NCBI RefSeq assembly: GCF_028330985.1
Contig: NZ_JAQMUE010000044.1
Coordinates: 1-64,000, forward strand
Length of the DNA: 64,000 bases
DNA from: Roseofilum reptotaenium CS-1145
GTDB lineage: Bacteria > Cyanobacteriota > Cyanobacteriia > Cyanobacteriales > Desertifilaceae
Direction: 5' to 3'
In this document: positions 1-8,245 of the stretch, one piece after another
Layout of the letters: every line of letters begins with the position of its first letter
How positions within the stretch are numbered: position 1 is the stretch's first letter
Made by a program: the position numbers and the translations under genes
Notes under the pieces: generated by a model
What the model was told of the DNA's origin: nothing
Databases searched by the model: none
Seen by the model: the letters and a program-made list of their open reading frames with translations, nothing else

Positions 1-88
1 ACTTTTCCCCATTTTTCGCGACATCTATCAGTTCTTGACGTTGCTCTGTACTCAATTTAATGCGATACTTAAGCTTGGGGTTACTCAT
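1..88 (-). CDS. IS630-type transposase, N-terminal fragment cut by the window edge
   Basis: The minus strand reads from an ATG at 88 into the window edge as MSNPKLKYRIKLSTEQRQEL and nine further residues. This resembles the N-terminal helix-turn-helix start of IS630-family transposases common in cyanobacteria, which begin with a short basic strand followed by LSxEQRxEL. A GGAGG ribosome binding site lies about six bases upstream of the ATG. Only 29 codons are visible, so whether the gene is intact cannot be told. It is the first of several mobile-element signs in the left 3.6 kb. Confidence 0.6.
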   Translation of the reverse strand, partial: MSNPKLKYRIKLSTEQRQELIDVAKNGEK

Positions 89-130
89 AGGTACCTCCGA
101 TAACTCTTACCCACAATTTTAAGCTTGCCA

Positions 131-272
131 GTCCACTACTGTGCACTTGCATGGCTTTGCCGCTTAAAGACTTATCAATCATCTCTAAATAAGCCAATCC
201 CCATTGAGTAAAATGTCTCTTAATCTAATGTCTGTCTAGGAGATTATCAAAAGGGGGTCGGTAGTAGTGGAC
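131..272. repeat. 10-bp inverted repeat, possible insertion-sequence end remnant
   Basis: GTCCACTACT at 131-140 is matched by its reverse complement AGTAGTGGAC at 263-272. The first arm lies just upstream of the transposase start at 88, where an IS630 terminal repeat would be expected. The second arm precedes the Bro-N fragment. The other end of the insertion sequence is outside the window, so this remains a guess. Nothing else is recognised between 89 and 328. Confidence 0.25.
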
Positions 273-328
273 ACCCCTGGCGGTTTATCTTCGGCAAGAG
301 CAATCAGCGATTTTATTGAAGCAACCCT

Positions 329-682
329 GTGGGGACTCCTGAAGCCCCAGAGTGGGTAGCTGCTGATATTGTTGCTGTTCTTTATCCTACATACGCAAAA
401 ACATCTAGAGCTAAGGTATGGGCTAATGTTCGTTCTGAATGGAAGGGTATGCACAAAGTCCATACCCATGGAACTACTCAGATGATTGTAACATTATTTG
501 AGCCAGGACTCTATCACCTCATCACTCGTTCCAAGAGTCCCCTAGCCATTCCTTTCCAGAAGTGGGTCTTTGAGGAGGTCTTGCCATCAATTCGGAAGTC
601 TGGTTCTTACAGCGGGAATTGTCTGTGGGGAAGAAGAACGCTATCGCTATTATTAATTAAATTAATAAAAATATTATATTAA
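329..682 (+). pseudogene. Bro-N domain (phage antirepressor-like) fragment
   Basis: The product opens with VGTPEAPEWVAADIVAVLYP and continues through a VRSEWKGMHKVHT stretch, a typed LFEPGLYHLITRSKSPLA segment and FQKWVFEEVLPSIRKSGSYS. This is the Bro-N domain of phage and virus antirepressors, a DNA-binding fold. The reading frame starts at a GTG already inside the domain, with an in-frame TGA at 317-319, so the usual N-terminal strand (FEGxxVR) is missing. After GSYS the product turns into low-complexity leucine-rich sequence without the normal C-terminal domain. I read it as a decayed gene of the integrative element. A short functional protein cannot be excluded. Confidence 0.6.
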
Positions 683-872
683 CGATTGAGCTATTCTTTC
701 GTTAATAACACCAATGAATAAAATAATTTATTTTTTTATTAAACTGAGTTGTAAATATAGTCTGCTATTCTCTGATTTATTACTCTTCCTCTTACTCTGA
801 TTAGGTAAATGAAGGGTAAACTCTTGGAAGAGAGAGAGGTAAAGGACTAGGGTTTCTCATATTCTTGAAGTC

Positions 873-892
873 ACGACGTAAATTTACGTCGT
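873..892. promoter_or_regulatory. Perfect 20-bp palindrome
   Basis: ACGACGTAAATTTACGTCGT is an exact inverted repeat with no spacer. A two-fold symmetric site of this length in an intergenic region is typical of an operator for a dimeric regulator. Without a loop it is a poor terminator hairpin. The neighbouring genes on both sides are decayed, so its owner is unknown. Confidence 0.35.
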
Positions 893-970
893 AATCCTAG
901 GAGTAAGTAGGAGGTATGGGAGAAGAGAGAGATAAAGGTTTTTTTGTTTTCTTCTCACAGAAAATCCCTC

Positions 971-1101
971 TGCCAGCTACCCGAATAAGAGAAATAATAT
1001 CAGCTAAAGTGACAGTAGTCAGGGGCGAAGTATGAGCCGATAGGGAACCCTTGACGGATGGAACGAGCTGATTAGTCTACATTTATTCGGGTAGTTCGGC
1101 A
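971..1101 (+). ncRNA. Candidate structured RNA, three nested helices
   Basis: The outer arms are 971-988 (TGCCAGCTACCCGAATAA) and 1083-1101 (TTATTCGGGTAGTTCGGCA). They pair over about 18 positions with a two-base mismatch. Inside them ATCAGCT (999-1005) pairs with AGCTGAT (1066-1072). Inside that GTCAGGG (1018-1024) pairs with CCCTTGAC (1048-1055) with one bulge. The three helices are properly nested and enclose unpaired GA-rich segments. No known riboswitch, ribozyme or intron core was recognised. A fold-back repeat without RNA function is the alternative, and strand is not established. Confidence 0.35.
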
Positions 1102-1233
1102 ATGGAACAGAAGGTATAACTTCACCCATCTCAAACTGGAATATCAATAGCTTTTACTAATTAATAAAATGTACAATAATCAGTTTCACTTAACTACAAT
1201 AGTGTTATGTAGTCATTAAGTGAAGAAAAGACT

Positions 1234-1806
1234 ATGAAATTATCAGAAGAATTCGCCAAAGTCATTACTCAAGCAGAGAGGGCAACTGTTCGTTTTTTTT
1301 GATGGATTAGAGATTGATGGTTACCGGATGCCTGATGGTGAGTTTCGGGTCAGTCTTACTGGTGCGAGTCGGGTGGTGGACTATTCAAAGGAATGGTTAG
1401 GACGTATTCTTTCGCGTTCCTGCAACCCAGTCAAAGTCTTACAGGGTATGGGTTTCACGGGAAAAATCCCAAAAACTGCAACCCAGTCAATCCGGGGAGG
1501 CGGTAGAGAGGTTCAGACTATCTCACTCAGTGATTTCAATCTGGTGATTGTGTATGCAGCTTCCAAAGGCAAGAAAGAAGCCTTGGCTCTTCAATCTTCC
1601 CTGACCATTATGGCTCTTGGGGACTTCTTCCGAGATGCTTTCGGCGAAACCCCTCTTGCCATTGACGAGAAGCGCCGGATTTCTACAAAGCTTATGCAGC
1701 AACAATTAGCCCAGAGAACTGGAGGGCAATGGACAAAGAAGATATTCTTGCTCTAGCTTTCCCCGGAGATGAACCTCACTTAGCTTGGGGTTCCTGGAAC
1801 CAGTAA
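1234..1806 (+). pseudogene. Frameshifted gene of unknown family in the integrative element
   Basis: The ATG at 1234 begins MKLSEEFAKVITQAERATVR and then hits TGA just after a run of eight T residues. Removing one T restores the frame into a product with FFDGLEIDGYRMPDGEFRVS and REVQTISLSDFNLVIVYAAS. Near 1675 the frame breaks again: the original frame resumes as PDFYKAYAATISPENW and continues to a TAA at 1804-1806. The start and end frames are the same, so one insertion and one loss explain both breaks. The repeat CTGCAACCCAGTCA also occurs twice (about 1419 and 1475). I do not recognise the family. It resembles hypothetical proteins of cyanobacterial mobile islands. Confidence 0.6.
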
Positions 1807-1840
1807 TATTATTCAGGCTATTCCCTTCACTAAGATTACC

Positions 1841-1871
1841 AAAAAAAAGACCCCATTACGGGGTCTTTTAG
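1841..1871 (-). terminator. Intrinsic terminator downstream of the integrase
   Basis: AGACCCC (1848-1854) pairs with GGGGTCT (1860-1866) around a short ATTAC loop. On the minus strand the hairpin is followed by an unbroken run of T residues, complementary to the A run at 1841-1848, which is the classic terminator form for the integrase gene ending at 1934. On the plus strand only four T residues follow, so it may work weakly in that direction too. Confidence 0.8.
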
Positions 1872-1933
1872 TAATTGGAGGCTAGGAGAAAACGCTCTTT
1901 CTTCTCAGATATTTGCTTCCATTCTAGCCAACC

Positions 1934-3511
1934 TTACCCAATCCTAGGAAGGTCGTCGTTACCTCCTAAAAGTTCATTGAGCCTGGCGTTTTCCTTCTTC
2001 AGGAAGAGAATGGTTTCCTCTAGGGATTTAATGGTCTCCTGAGCTTGGGTGAGTTCGTCTTTTAGCCTCTGGTTCTCTGATTTTTCAGAGATGTCAGCCA
2101 TCAGAAGATTGACTTGATTTCGAGTGGACTGGTGCTTGTCGTATTTGTCATTCATGGACTGAGAATGACCCAATGATAGGGCGCGTTGGTCACGAGTTAA
2201 ACCGGCAAGTTTGCCATGATAATTTGCCAGGTGACGTAGGGCGTGAGTCTGGGTGAAGCCTTGACCTCCTACTTGGGAGATGTAACTTGAGAGTCGTCTT
2301 CTTAAACTCATCTCAAATACACGCTTAATCCTTTCAGGGCTTGATGAACTGCTGGGGGTGCATTCAGGTATTTTTACCTCAGCATTTTTGACCTCCAACA
2401 ATTCAACTAAACCAGGGTAGTCTGGATGAAGCATTGGACGGGCGATCCGATTACCTGTTTTAATAGTAATCCAATGCTTTTCTTCACTGGTGTCAGTCAC
2501 CCAAAAACCATCCCCAATAATGATGATATTCTCGTCATTGGTTGGGTCATGGAGCGCCTTGAATGTATAGCCATCAATAGTTATCGGTTCATCAATATTC
2601 TGAATAGCTTTGAATTCAGAAGCCCGCAAACCATAGATTAGATTGATTGAAAAGGCTTTGAACCAAGATTGACGGGATTTAATGTTGCTCCATTGAGCTT
2701 TAGTCAACTCATAACCATTGAGTCCAAGCACCCTAGCTCTAAAGTCTAGGAATGCCTCAAGGTCAATAGATTGCACTTCAGTCTTACGAATCACTTTGAG
2801 AGTTCCGAAATGAGAAGTTACCTTATCTAGCTCTGAAGAGAGCTTGGTGTCTCGAAGGAGCTTCAGGACACCAGTGTAGGCATTTTTGAACCCTTTAGAA
2901 CAGAGTGTTTGATTGCCAGAAATCGAGAATAATTGAGACCAGCTTTGATTAAGCTCGGAAATGATGTTTTCCCCAGTAAGTCGAAGCTTAGGATTGAGCT
3001 TTTGGTGATGGTTCCCGTAGGTCAAATGATAGTTAGCCAAGGTATTGGACTTTAGCTTCTCCTCGCTCCTATCCCTACCACACTTGTCGTAGCCATTGAT
3101 GTAATTGTTCTTCACAATCTCAATGGCTTCCCCAATGGTAATGATGTCGTTTTCAAGGGATACAGCTCCCTTGATTTCCACTTCATACCATTCCCAGAAT
3201 TCGGACTCAGAATCCATATTCCGTAAGGCTTCTGTTGTGGACAAAGCTTTGGCTAAAGCATTGACGCAACCATCACGAGTGAAGTCCTCGTTACACGAAT
3301 TGTTAACCGTTGCTGGTTTGGTAGCTGTTTTGAACCGGAGATACAGTCGGTTACCGCTACTGACAATCCGAATACCCTTGGGGGTACTCTTCTGGCAAGC
3401 CTTAAGGTAAGCTCTCACCAACTCGTGGTCAACGTACTTGGAGATGTCAATGGAGTTAGAGTGGAAATACTCATTTACCAGAGACCATGCCTGTTTTATG
3501 TAGGTTTCCAT
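1934..3511 (-). CDS. Tyrosine recombinase / site-specific integrase
   Basis: This is a site-specific recombinase that presumably integrates and excises the element to its left. The catalytic signature of tyrosine recombinases is visible in the C-terminal half (numbered from the GTG at 3520): Arg299 in YGLRASEF, H426-x-x-R429-H430 in THALRHLANYHG, His452 in LGHSQ and the likely nucleophile Tyr460 in NDKYDKH. A coiled-coil tail follows (about 470-520). The N-terminal half would hold the DNA arm-binding and core-binding domains but is not recognised in detail. The gene stops in front of a clear terminator and begins about 100 bases from a tRNA-3'-end-like sequence. The start may be ATG 3511 or GTG 3520; neither has a good ribosome binding site. 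Confidence 0.8.
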   Translation of the reverse strand: METYIKQAWSLVNEYFHSNSIDISKYVDHELVRAYLKACQKSTPKGIRIVSSGNRLYLRFKTATKPATVNNSCNEDFTRDGCVNALAKALSTTEALRNMDSESEFWEWYEVEIKGAVSLENDIITIGEAIEIVKNNYINGYDKCGRDRSEEKLKSNTLANYHLTYGNHHQKLNPKLRLTGENIISELNQSWSQLFSISGNQTLCSKGFKNAYTGVLKLLRDTKLSSELDKVTSHFGTLKVIRKTEVQSIDLEAFLDFRARVLGLNGYELTKAQWSNIKSRQSWFKAFSINLIYGLRASEFKAIQNIDEPITIDGYTFKALHDPTNDENIIIIGDGFWVTDTSEEKHWITIKTGNRIARPMLHPDYPGLVELLEVKNAEVKIPECTPSSSSSPERIKRVFEMSLRRRLSSYISQVGGQGFTQTHALRHLANYHGKLAGLTRDQRALSLGHSQSMNDKYDKHQSTRNQVNLLMADISEKSENQRLKDELTQAQETIKSLEETILFLKKENARLNELLGGNDDLPRIG

Positions 3512-3604
3512 GTTCAACACACTTTCAACACGTTTTCAAGGTTCAGTGTGTGAAACATGTGTGAGGTAAAGCTTTCAGCTATTCGCATAGCGTTAGCCAG
3601 AGAG

Positions 3605-3633
3605 TAGGAATAGGGTTCGAATCCCTGGTCACC
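3605..3633 (+). other. tRNA 3'-end-like sequence, candidate attachment site
   Basis: AGGGTTCGAATCCCT (3612-3626) is a perfect T-arm with the canonical TTCGAAT loop. It is followed by GGTCACC, which would be the 3' side of an acceptor stem. No matching GGTGACC 5' strand, D-arm or anticodon arm is found upstream, so this is a 3' tRNA remnant and not a gene. tRNA 3' ends are standard targets of tyrosine recombinases, and the integrase lies immediately to the left. The arrangement predicts an intact tRNA gene with the same 3' end at the far left border of the element. Confidence 0.55.
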
Positions 3634-3646
3634 TATACAGGGTCAA

Positions 3647-6600
3647 CTATCCAAAATTGAGAGGGTCAATATCTAAGCTTAAACTGACTCTCTTGGAATG
3701 GAGCGATCGCAATTCAGCTAAAGAAGGTAGATTTATTTCTTCTCTTGGAGGAAATTTGAGCAAAATCTGCCAACGATAGGCATCAGAAACCCGCATCACC
3801 CGTGCAGGGGCAGGCCCCAAGACCTGATACCCTCCTGGTCTTGATTCTAAAACGTCCGCCACTCGATCGGCAGCAGTTTGCACCTCCATGAGATCCAAGC
3901 CACTGAAGCGAAACAATACTAAGGAAGAATAGGGCGGATAATGGTAAGCTTCTCGCTCCTGTAACTCCTGTTGCATAAACATTGCATAAGCATTTTGTTG
4001 CACCGCTTGAATGGCGCGATGGTCTGGCGAGTAAGTCTGAATAATAACCTGTCCGGGGTCATCCCCACGACCGGCCCGACCGGCAACTTGGGTTAAAATT
4101 TGTACGGCTTCCTCTCCAGCGCGATAGTCTCCCTGATGCAATAAGCCATCAGCAGCCACCACTCCCACCAGGGTCACCCCTGGAATATCCAATCCTTTGG
4201 TTAACATCTGGGTTCCCACCAATAAATCGGCTTCTCCTCGCACAAACCGAGTCAGTAGGGTGCGATGGGCGTTTTTGGTGCGGGTCGTATCGCTGTCAAA
4301 CCGAATCACCCGCAGTTCTGGAAAGAGCTTGGCTAACTCATGAGTCACCCGTTGGGTTCCGGTGCCAAAGTGTTTCAGGTAGGGCGATTGACATTCGGGA
4401 CAGTGGGAGGGTTGAACCTGGGAAAAGTTGCAATAATGACAACGCAACCGTTCTGTAGCTCCCTGATGGGTGTAGTGGTAGGAGAGGGAAACGTCACAAT
4501 GGGGACATTCGAGAACATATCCACAACTGCGACAGGAGACAAATGTACTATGGCCGCGACGGGGAATAAAGAGAATGCCTTGTTGCTGGCGATCGCCTAA
4601 ACGCCTTAACTGATCTTGTAGACTACGGCTAAAAATAGACCGATTTCCCTGTTTCAGTTCTCGACGTAGATCGACAATGGAAATGGGAGGAAGTTGCCGG
4701 TTTCCCACTCGTTCTGGTAAACTGAGCCGCGTGCAGGTTTTTCCCGGCCCGCTGCTAAACCAGGTTTCCATCGATGGGGTGGCGCTACCCAAAATCAGGG
4801 GGCAATTTTCCAGTTGGGCCCGCCATTGAGCCACCTGACGAGCATGGTAGGTAGGAGCAGGCTGGCTTTGTTTGAAACTGGTATCGTGTTCCTCATCCAA
4901 GATAATTAAGCCCAGACTGGGCAAAGGGGCAAAAACGGCGGATCGGGTTCCAATGACGATTTGAGGGGTTCCTTGGAGCATTTGCCGCCAGGTATCGTAA
5001 CGTTCCCCATCGGATAGGGCACTGTGGTAAACGCGGATTTTTTCTCCAAACCGGGCCCGAAAGCGATCCGTCAGTTGGGGGGTGAGGCCAATTTCTGGTA
5101 CTAGCACCAGGATGGATTGTCCTTGCTCTAGAATGGGGGCGATCGCCTGAAGATAGACCTCCGTTTTCCCCGATCCGGTAATCCCATGGAGCAGAAAGGG
5201 ATGATAATCCGATCGCTCCTGAATGGCTTGCAAAGCTTCAGCTTGCGCGGGTGTCAGCGGTTTAGGTGTATCGCGATCGGGCATGGGGCCCGTATCGTAC
5301 CGTAACTGTTCCTGTTCTTCAATAACGACCCATTGCTTTTGCTCTAAGGTTTTGATCACCTCTGAATCGACTTGGCCTTGCTCCAGTAGCTCACTTACAA
5401 ACATTTGCCTGCCATGACGAGCAAGAAGGTTTAAGACCTCATATTGCTTGTCAGTTAATCGTTCTGTTTCTGGTAAAACTGATTTGACCAGGGTTACCAC
5501 CTCTTCCTGAATCGCCACCCATTTCTTTTCCTCCAAAGTCTTGATTAACCCCACAGAAGTCTGAAGTTCACTAAAGAACATTTGCCTTCCCTGACAACGC
5601 AAAAGGTTTAAGATGTCATATTGCTGCTGAGTTAATCGTTCTGTTTCCGGTAAAACCGATTTAACCAGGGTTACCATCTGCCCTTCAATAGTCACCCACT
5701 GTTTTTCCTCCAAGGTTCTGATTAACCGAGAATTTGTTTTGCCCTGTTTCGCCAGTTCACTAAGCAACATCTTCCCTCCCTGACAACGCAAAAGGCTTAA
5801 AACTTCCTCTTGTCGTAGGGTTAACTCTTGGGGTGAGGGTAACGTAGACTTCATGAGGGTTACCACTCGCTCCTGAATCGCTACCCACTGATTTTGCTCT
5901 AAGGCCTTGATTAATCCTGGATGGGTTTGGCCCTGTTCCACCAGTTCACTGATAAACATTTGCCCCCCATGACGATGCAAAAGGCTTAAGATTTCATGTT
6001 GTCGAGGGGTTAACTCTTGGGGTTTGGGTAACGTGGATTTAACAAGGGTTACCACCTGTTGGCGTTTCGGACGAGGCGGTTGGGGGGGTTCCAGGTAGCT
6101 TTCCACCCATCCCCGTTTTAACAAATCTTTCAGTGCGCGATCAGCCTGGTATACCTGTTTTTTCAGCTTGCGCCAAGAAGAATCCCCAGTTTTTCTACTA
6201 GAGAGGACATTCAGCAGTTCTTTGGCTGAGAAATCCAGAAATACTTGCGCCTCTTTGGGAATGGACTCCGTTAAGCGGATGCGACGTTGGGATCTGGCCA
6301 ATAATCCTGGAGGTAGAGCCATGCGAATCACCCGGATCAAGGACGTATGGTAATAATCGGCTACTTGGTTTAAGAGTTGCCAATAACTGGGGGGAAAAAA
6401 TCCCGAACTAATCACCTCATGAACCGACTTAATCTTTTCTGGGGGGAAATCTGCTGGAGGTGCAGACAACAAACGAATGGCGATCGCCCCCACCTGCTGA
6501 GAACGACAAGGTACGATCAAAATATCCCCTAGCTGCACCCTCAAGTTGGAGCCAATTGCATAGGTATAGAGCTTTGGCTCCTCTTCCTCTAATTCTTGCT

Positions 6601-6733
6601 GATCCACATCCAGCAAAACCTCCACCCAGCACTGCCGATCAGAAGAGGAAGTCTGGATATAAAACGGATTCTTCGAGGCAGCCACTCGGCAACTCGTAAT
6701 GGGTGGTTGCAGGCGATCGAGTTTACTGATCAT
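3647..6733 (-). CDS. priA: Primosomal protein N' (PriA helicase) with four extra winged-helix-like repeats
   Basis: PriA is the superfamily 2 helicase that reloads the replisome at stalled forks. Visible parts are an N-terminal DNA 3'-end-binding region (about 35-110), the Walker A loop GITGSGKT (517-524), the Walker B box DEEH (613-616), the GTRSAV motif, and a zinc-binding insertion rich in paired cysteines (CRSCG, CPHC, CHYC, CPEC) followed by helicase motifs ending in QVAGRAGRG. At 1028 residues it is roughly 200 longer than usual. The excess is a tandem array at 227-474: three units of 63 residues and one of 59, each with a VVTLVKS lead, a Q-x-x-[IV]L-x-LL helix and an L-x-QxWV strand. 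Each resembles the single winged-helix segment normally found just before the helicase core. Start ATG 6733 gives the expected N-terminus. Confidence 0.95.
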   Translation of the reverse strand: MISKLDRLQPPITSCRVAASKNPFYIQTSSSDRQCWVEVLLDVDQQELEEEEPKLYTYAIGSNLRVQLGDILIVPCRSQQVGAIAIRLLSAPPADFPPEKIKSVHEVISSGFFPPSYWQLLNQVADYYHTSLIRVIRMALPPGLLARSQRRIRLTESIPKEAQVFLDFSAKELLNVLSSRKTGDSSWRKLKKQVYQADRALKDLLKRGWVESYLEPPQPPRPKRQQVVTLVKSTLPKPQELTPRQHEILSLLHRHGGQMFISELVEQGQTHPGLIKALEQNQWVAIQERVVTLMKSTLPSPQELTLRQEEVLSLLRCQGGKMLLSELAKQGKTNSRLIRTLEEKQWVTIEGQMVTLVKSVLPETERLTQQQYDILNLLRCQGRQMFFSELQTSVGLIKTLEEKKWVAIQEEVVTLVKSVLPETERLTDKQYEVLNLLARHGRQMFVSELLEQGQVDSEVIKTLEQKQWVVIEEQEQLRYDTGPMPDRDTPKPLTPAQAEALQAIQERSDYHPFLLHGITGSGKTEVYLQAIAPILEQGQSILVLVPEIGLTPQLTDRFRARFGEKIRVYHSALSDGERYDTWRQMLQGTPQIVIGTRSAVFAPLPSLGLIILDEEHDTSFKQSQPAPTYHARQVAQWRAQLENCPLILGSATPSMETWFSSGPGKTCTRLSLPERVGNRQLPPISIVDLRRELKQGNRSIFSRSLQDQLRRLGDRQQQGILFIPRRGHSTFVSCRSCGYVLECPHCDVSLSYHYTHQGATERLRCHYCNFSQVQPSHCPECQSPYLKHFGTGTQRVTHELAKLFPELRVIRFDSDTTRTKNAHRTLLTRFVRGEADLLVGTQMLTKGLDIPGVTLVGVVAADGLLHQGDYRAGEEAVQILTQVAGRAGRGDDPGQVIIQTYSPDHRAIQAVQQNAYAMFMQQELQEREAYHYPPYSSLVLFRFSGLDLMEVQTAADRVADVLESRPGGYQVLGPAPARVMRVSDAYRWQILLKFPPREEINLPSLAELRSLHSKRVSLSLDIDPLNFG
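5312..6055 (-). repeat. Tandem array of four winged-helix coding units inside priA
   Basis: Four consecutive in-frame units encode residues 227-289, 290-352, 353-411 and 412-474 of PriA. Units share the lead V-V-T-L-V-K-S-x-L-P, then LTxxQxxxLxLL, a glycine-containing turn, a SEL helix and a final WV-x-I-x-E strand. Unit three lacks four residues in the LEQGQ region. DNA similarity is still high between units three and four, which suggests fairly recent unequal duplication. Confidence 0.85.
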
Positions 6734-7098
6734 AACGTTTTAGATGGCGAACTGCTTTCATTCTGGGGTATCCCATGCCTATTGCTAGTCGTGCCTCTTG
6801 CCTCCCCCTTAGCTTGAGACTGCTCTAATTCTATCAAAAAGATTATGATTTCTCCTCTTCACGGTCAGAGTGTATCGTACTCCACAGAAACTTGAGAAAA
6901 AAACACACAACAATAACTTTTGTATCGTTTACTCACCTATGGATTGCCAACCTTAAATTATGCTACTACACTAAGGACAACCTTATGCTGTTCAGCTCAA
7001 ATTCCCTTGGCTTTAGCTGAAAAGTTATCACCTACATCGCCACTCCTCACACCACAGATCCTGAATTCTTTAAAGTGCAACTCATTTTGTCATTTCCT
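6734..7098. other. Divergent intergenic region between priA and the sigma factor
   Basis: These 365 bases separate two divergent genes and must hold promoters for both. I see no convincing -35/-10 pair, operator palindrome or RNA element. The short frames inside lack coding character. Confidence 0.4.
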
Positions 7099-8220
7099 AT
7101 GTTGAACAGACCAGAAAATAACGGATTGATCGATCGGGAATACGATAATCCCCAGGCAAACTCAGAGGCAAAAGCGTCTGTTTTAAACGCCCTTAGCTTA
7201 TCCCCGTCAGACCCTGAACAGTCTGCCAACTCATTATCGACAGGAAATTGGGTAGATTCAATTGCTTTTATTAATGAAGATACCGTTGGACTATTCCTGA
7301 AAGAAATGGCCCGTTATCCCCTCCTGAGTGCAGAAGAAGAAGTTATCTTATCTCGACAAGTTCAAGAGGGAATGGATCTGCAAAAAAAGCAAGAAAAATT
7401 TCTAGCAAAGACGGGGAAAAAGCCGACGATTACAGATTTAGCTCGGTCCAGTGGTTTACCGGCATCTGAAATTAAAACTAAACTCAAACATAGCCAAATT
7501 GCCAAGCAAAAAATAGTGCGATCTAATCTGAGATTAGTGGTGTCAATTGCCAAACGGTATGTGAATCGAGGAGTCCCCTTTCTAGACCTCATTCAAGAAG
7601 GAGCATTGGGATTAAATCGAGCGGCCGAAAAGTTTGATCCCGAAAAAGGCTATAAGTTTTCAACCTATGCCTACTGGTGGATTCGCCAAGGGATCACCCG
7701 GACGTTGGCAAACCATGGACGCACGGTAAGATTGCCTATTCATGTGGTGGAAAAGCTGAATAAAATGCGAGTGATGCAACAGCAATTGCGTCAAAAACTC
7801 GAACGTAGCCCCAGCGAAGGTGAATTAGCCGAAGCATTGGAAATTTCGATTCCTCAATTGCGGTATTTGCATCAGGTACGCAGGCGATCGCTCTCTCTAA
7901 ATCATCGATTTGGAGAAGACCAAGATACGGAATTACTCGATTTACTTGAAGATCAAGGAACTCAGTCCCCAGAAACCCTCCTGAGCGAAACTATGATGCG
8001 TCAGGAAATCCTATCGGTTCTCAGTGATGTCCTCACCGAACGAGAAAAAGATATTATTTCCTTAAGGTATGGGTTAAGTACGGGAAAACCCTATACTCTA
8101 GAAGAAGTCAGCCATTTGTTTAACCTCTCCCGCGAACGAGTGCGGCAAATTCAGACCAAAGCGATGCGGAAACTGCGCCGTCCTCAAGTTGCTCAACGGT
8201 TAAAGGCTTGGCTGCGCTAA
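7099..8220 (+). CDS. Group 2 RNA polymerase sigma-70 family factor
   Basis: This is a sigma factor of the primary-like, non-essential class by which cyanobacteria adapt transcription to light, nutrients and stress. From ATG 7099 (373 residues) there is region 1.2 (DTVGLFLKEMARYPLL), region 2 with NLRLVVSIAKRYVNRG and the -10-recognition segment KFSTYAYWWIRQGITR, region 3, and region 4 with SLRYGLSTGKPYTLEEV and the helix-turn-helix LSRERVRQIQTKAMRKL. The track upstream to a GTG at 7075 adds eight hydrophobic residues not expected in the family, so I prefer the ATG. I cannot place it securely as SigB, C, D or E. Its region-4 coding DNA was partly copied downstream (8771-8842) together with the next gene. 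Confidence 0.9.
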   Translation: MLNRPENNGLIDREYDNPQANSEAKASVLNALSLSPSDPEQSANSLSTGNWVDSIAFINEDTVGLFLKEMARYPLLSAEEEVILSRQVQEGMDLQKKQEKFLAKTGKKPTITDLARSSGLPASEIKTKLKHSQIAKQKIVRSNLRLVVSIAKRYVNRGVPFLDLIQEGALGLNRAAEKFDPEKGYKFSTYAYWWIRQGITRTLANHGRTVRLPIHVVEKLNKMRVMQQQLRQKLERSPSEGELAEALEISIPQLRYLHQVRRRSLSLNHRFGEDQDTELLDLLEDQGTQSPETLLSETMMRQEILSVLSDVLTEREKDIISLRYGLSTGKPYTLEEVSHLFNLSRERVRQIQTKAMRKLRRPQVAQRLKAWLR

Positions 8221-8245
8221 ACCAAAATCGGCATTCTATGCAACT

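Larger units (their letters stand above)
683..1233. other. Non-coding stretch with palindrome and nested inverted repeats
   Basis: No credible reading frame is seen here. The AT-rich first part (683-780) is featureless. A perfect 20-bp palindrome lies at 873-892. Two similar purine tracts (around 823-845 and 918-940) both contain GAAGAGAGAGA followed by TAAAGG a few bases on. A 131-base block at 971-1101 folds as three nested helices and is listed separately. The remainder leads up to the frameshifted gene at 1234. Confidence 0.5.

Noticed and set aside
971-1101. Group II intron or group I intron core
   Set aside because: No domain V-like hairpin with its catalytic AGC and no intron-end consensus was seen. 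The block is too short for an intact intron.
3562-3633. Complete tRNA gene
   Set aside because: Only the T-arm and 3' acceptor strand are present. No 5' acceptor strand, D-arm or anticodon arm pairs upstream.
6460-6817. Plus-strand frames opposite the priA start
   Set aside because: They are antisense to conserved priA sequence, lack ribosome binding sites and show no family character.
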